NCBI GenBank assembly: GCA_964476625.1
Contig: CAYZBJ010000006.1
Coordinates: forward strand, 1-64,000
DNA: 64,000 bases
Origin: JAMLIN01 sp964476625
GTDB taxonomy: Bacteria; Pseudomonadota; Gammaproteobacteria; Burkholderiales; Burkholderiaceae_E
Reading direction: 5' to 3'
In this document: positions 62,704-64,000 of the stretch, piece by piece
How positions within the stretch are numbered: position 1 is the stretch's first letter
Layout of the letters: every line of letters begins with the position of its first letter
Notes under the pieces: model-generated
What the model was told of the DNA's origin: nothing
What the model saw: the letters and a program-made list of their open reading frames with translations, nothing else
The model's database searches: none
Position numbers and translations under genes: made by a program

Positions 62704-64000
62704 GCCAGATGACACCGGCGGAGATCGTCTCCGAACTCGACAAGCACATCGTCGGCCAGGCGAGTGCGAAACGTGCGGTCGCGATCGCCCTGCGCAACCG
62801 CTGGCGCCGCCAGCAGGTCGACCAGCCGCTGCGCGACGAGATCACCCCGAAGAACATCCTCATGATCGGTCCGACCGGCGTCGGCAAGACCGAGATTGCT
62901 CGTCGTCTGGCGCGGTTGGCGAACGCGCCCTTCATCAAGGTCGAGGCGACCAAGTTCACCGAGGTCGGCTATGTCGGGCGTGACGTCGACTCGATCATCC
63001 GCGACCTTGCCGAAGTCGCGGTCAAGCAGGTGCGCGAGCAGGCCAAGGCGCGCGTCGACATGGCCGCTCGCGATGCGGCCGAGGACCGCGTGCTCGACGT
63101 CCTGCTGCCGCCATCGCGGCCGGCCGGCGGCTTCGGCTTCGATGTCGAGAACCAGCGGCCGAGCGAGGCCGATTCGGCGACCCGGCAGAAGTTCCGCAAG
63201 CGCCTGCGCCAGGGGGAACTCGACGACCGGGAGATCGAGGTCGACGTCGCCCAGGCGATGCCTTCGATGGAATTGATGGGGCCGGCCGGCATGGAGGACC
63301 TGACCCAGCAGCTGCAGTCGATGTTCTCGAACCTGCCCGGGCGCAAGCGCACCCGCAAGATGAAGATCGCCGAGGCCTTGCGGGTGCTGGCCGACGAGGA
63401 GGCGGGCAAGCTCGTCAACGAGGACGACGTCAAGCTCGAAGCGATCGCGGCGGTCGAGGGCAACGGCATCGTCTTCATCGACGAGATCGACAAGGTCGCT
63501 TCGCGCCAGTCCAATGGTGGCGCCGACGTCTCGCGCCAGGGCGTGCAGCGCGACCTGCTGCCGCTGGTCGAGGGCACCGCGGTCAACACCCGCTATGGCG
63601 TGGTGCGCACCGACCATATCCTGTTCGTCGCGTCGGGCGCCTTCCATCTCTCGAAGCCTTCCGACATGATCCCGGAGCTGCAGGGACGCCTGCCGATCCG
63701 CGTCGAGCTCGAGTCCCTGACGCCGGCCGACTTCGAGCAGATCCTCTGCGCCACCGACGCGAGCCTGACCAAGCAGTATTCGGCGCTGCTCGCGGCCGAG
63801 GGCGTCGAACTCGTCTTCGAGCCCGACGGCATCCGCCGCATCGCCGAGCTGGCCCATTCGGTCAACGAGTCGACCGAGAACATCGGTGCGCGGCGCTTGC
63901 ACACCGTGATGGAAAAGCTGCTCGAGGAGGTTTCCTTCGGTGCGCCCCGGCTGGCCGGAACCACGGTCCGGATCGACGCCGCCGAAGTCGATGCGCGGCT
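62700..64000 (+). CDS. hslU: ATP-dependent protease ATPase subunit HslU, partial at window end
   Basis: The first 433 codons of the HslU unfoldase. VSELDKHIVGQASAKRAVAI, Walker A GPTGVGKTEIARRLA, KFTEVGYVGRDVDSIIRDL and the Walker B GIVFIDEIDKVASRQS are all present, and the I-domain (DFDVENQRPSE-type region) is in place. About ten codons are expected beyond 64000, based on the usual length of about 443. ATG at 62700 overlaps hslV (ATGA). Confidence 0.97.
   Translation, partial: MSQMTPAEIVSELDKHIVGQASAKRAVAIALRNRWRRQQVDQPLRDEITPKNILMIGPTGVGKTEIARRLARLANAPFIKVEATKFTEVGYVGRDVDSIIRDLAEVAVKQVREQAKARVDMAARDAAEDRVLDVLLPPSRPAGGFGFDVENQRPSEADSATRQKFRKRLRQGELDDREIEVDVAQAMPSMELMGPAGMEDLTQQLQSMFSNLPGRKRTRKMKIAEALRVLADEEAGKLVNEDDVKLEAIAAVEGNGIVFIDEIDKVASRQSNGGADVSRQGVQRDLLPLVEGTAVNTRYGVVRTDHILFVASGAFHLSKPSDMIPELQGRLPIRVELESLTPADFEQILCATDASLTKQYSALLAAEGVELVFEPDGIRRIAELAHSVNESTENIGARRLHTVMEKLLEEVSFGAPRLAGTTVRIDAAEVDAR

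Overview
The window is a high-GC, densely packed bacterial chromosome segment, almost certainly from a betaproteobacterium of the order Burkholderiales. The main evidence is the housekeeping order at the right end: metK, two LpxL-type acyltransferases, dapF, a DUF484 gene, xerC, a COG0523 GTPase, dksA, hslV and hslU. An S-adenosylhomocysteine riboswitch in front of ahcY and an HU protein with a lysine/alanine tail fit the same group. The genus cannot be read from the sequence. A run of 10 Ns at 6558-6567 shows that this is a draft or scaffolded assembly.

Layout. 1-8.3 kb: the 5' part of a quinone oxidoreductase gene, a GntR/FCD regulator, and a divergent operon encoding a Tat-exported solute-binding protein, a fused two-domain permease, an ATPase, a CoA-transferase and an enoyl-CoA hydratase-like protein, followed by a convergent TfdA/TauD dioxygenase. 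This looks like a regulated uptake and catabolic unit of unknown substrate. 8.4-12.5 kb: a more AT-rich accessory stretch with a DUF1330 protein, an ABM-like monooxygenase, a carboxymuconolactone decarboxylase family protein, a YbfB-type MFS transporter and a divergent LysR regulator. 12.6-14.2 kb: HU and a second MDR oxidoreductase. 14.4-17.2 kb: an accessory patch with a lipoprotein, an RHS remnant, an XRE/AbiEii-type toxin-antitoxin pair and a CopG antitoxin with a truncated ParE toxin.

17.4-30.9 kb: cell-wall precursor genes (glmU-glmS), a sodium:solute symporter, ubiB, an overlapping operon (pteridine reductase-like SDR, folB, ttcA, tas), midA with its DUF2905 partner, and an aldehyde dehydrogenase with a NadX-like dehydrogenase. 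31-38.5 kb: a LysR regulator, a complete LivKHMGF-type ABC transporter, a CnbZ-like protein and a fumarylacetoacetate hydrolase family protein; together these suggest import and breakdown of an amino- or ring-cleavage-type organic acid. 38.5-48.6 kb: selO, cca, a GST, an NDUFA9-like SDR, a Slt-type transglycosylase, 5-formyl-THF cyclo-ligase, and a c-di-GMP pair consisting of a frameshifted GGDEF-EAL gene and an HD-GYP protein that has lost the HD histidine.

48.8-54.1 kb: the methyl cycle (metF, tlyA, a GNAT gene, ahcY behind an SAH riboswitch, metK). 54.3-64 kb: lipid A acylation, lysine/peptidoglycan synthesis (dapF), chromosome resolution (xerC), dksA, an unusual protein with two STAS-like repeats, and hslVU, with hslU cut by the window end.

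The most notable non-gene signals are a perfect 56-bp palindrome of a GGGGTCAGACTCC repeat inserted in frame in midA, three more arms of the same repeat between ahcY and metK, the SAH riboswitch, a hairpin spanning the glmS stop codon, and a 99-bp inverted-repeat element in front of hslV. No tRNA, rRNA, CRISPR array or intact insertion sequence was seen. I found no large new system; the best candidates for under-described biology are the XRE/AbiEii pair, the STAS-repeat protein, and the repeat families.
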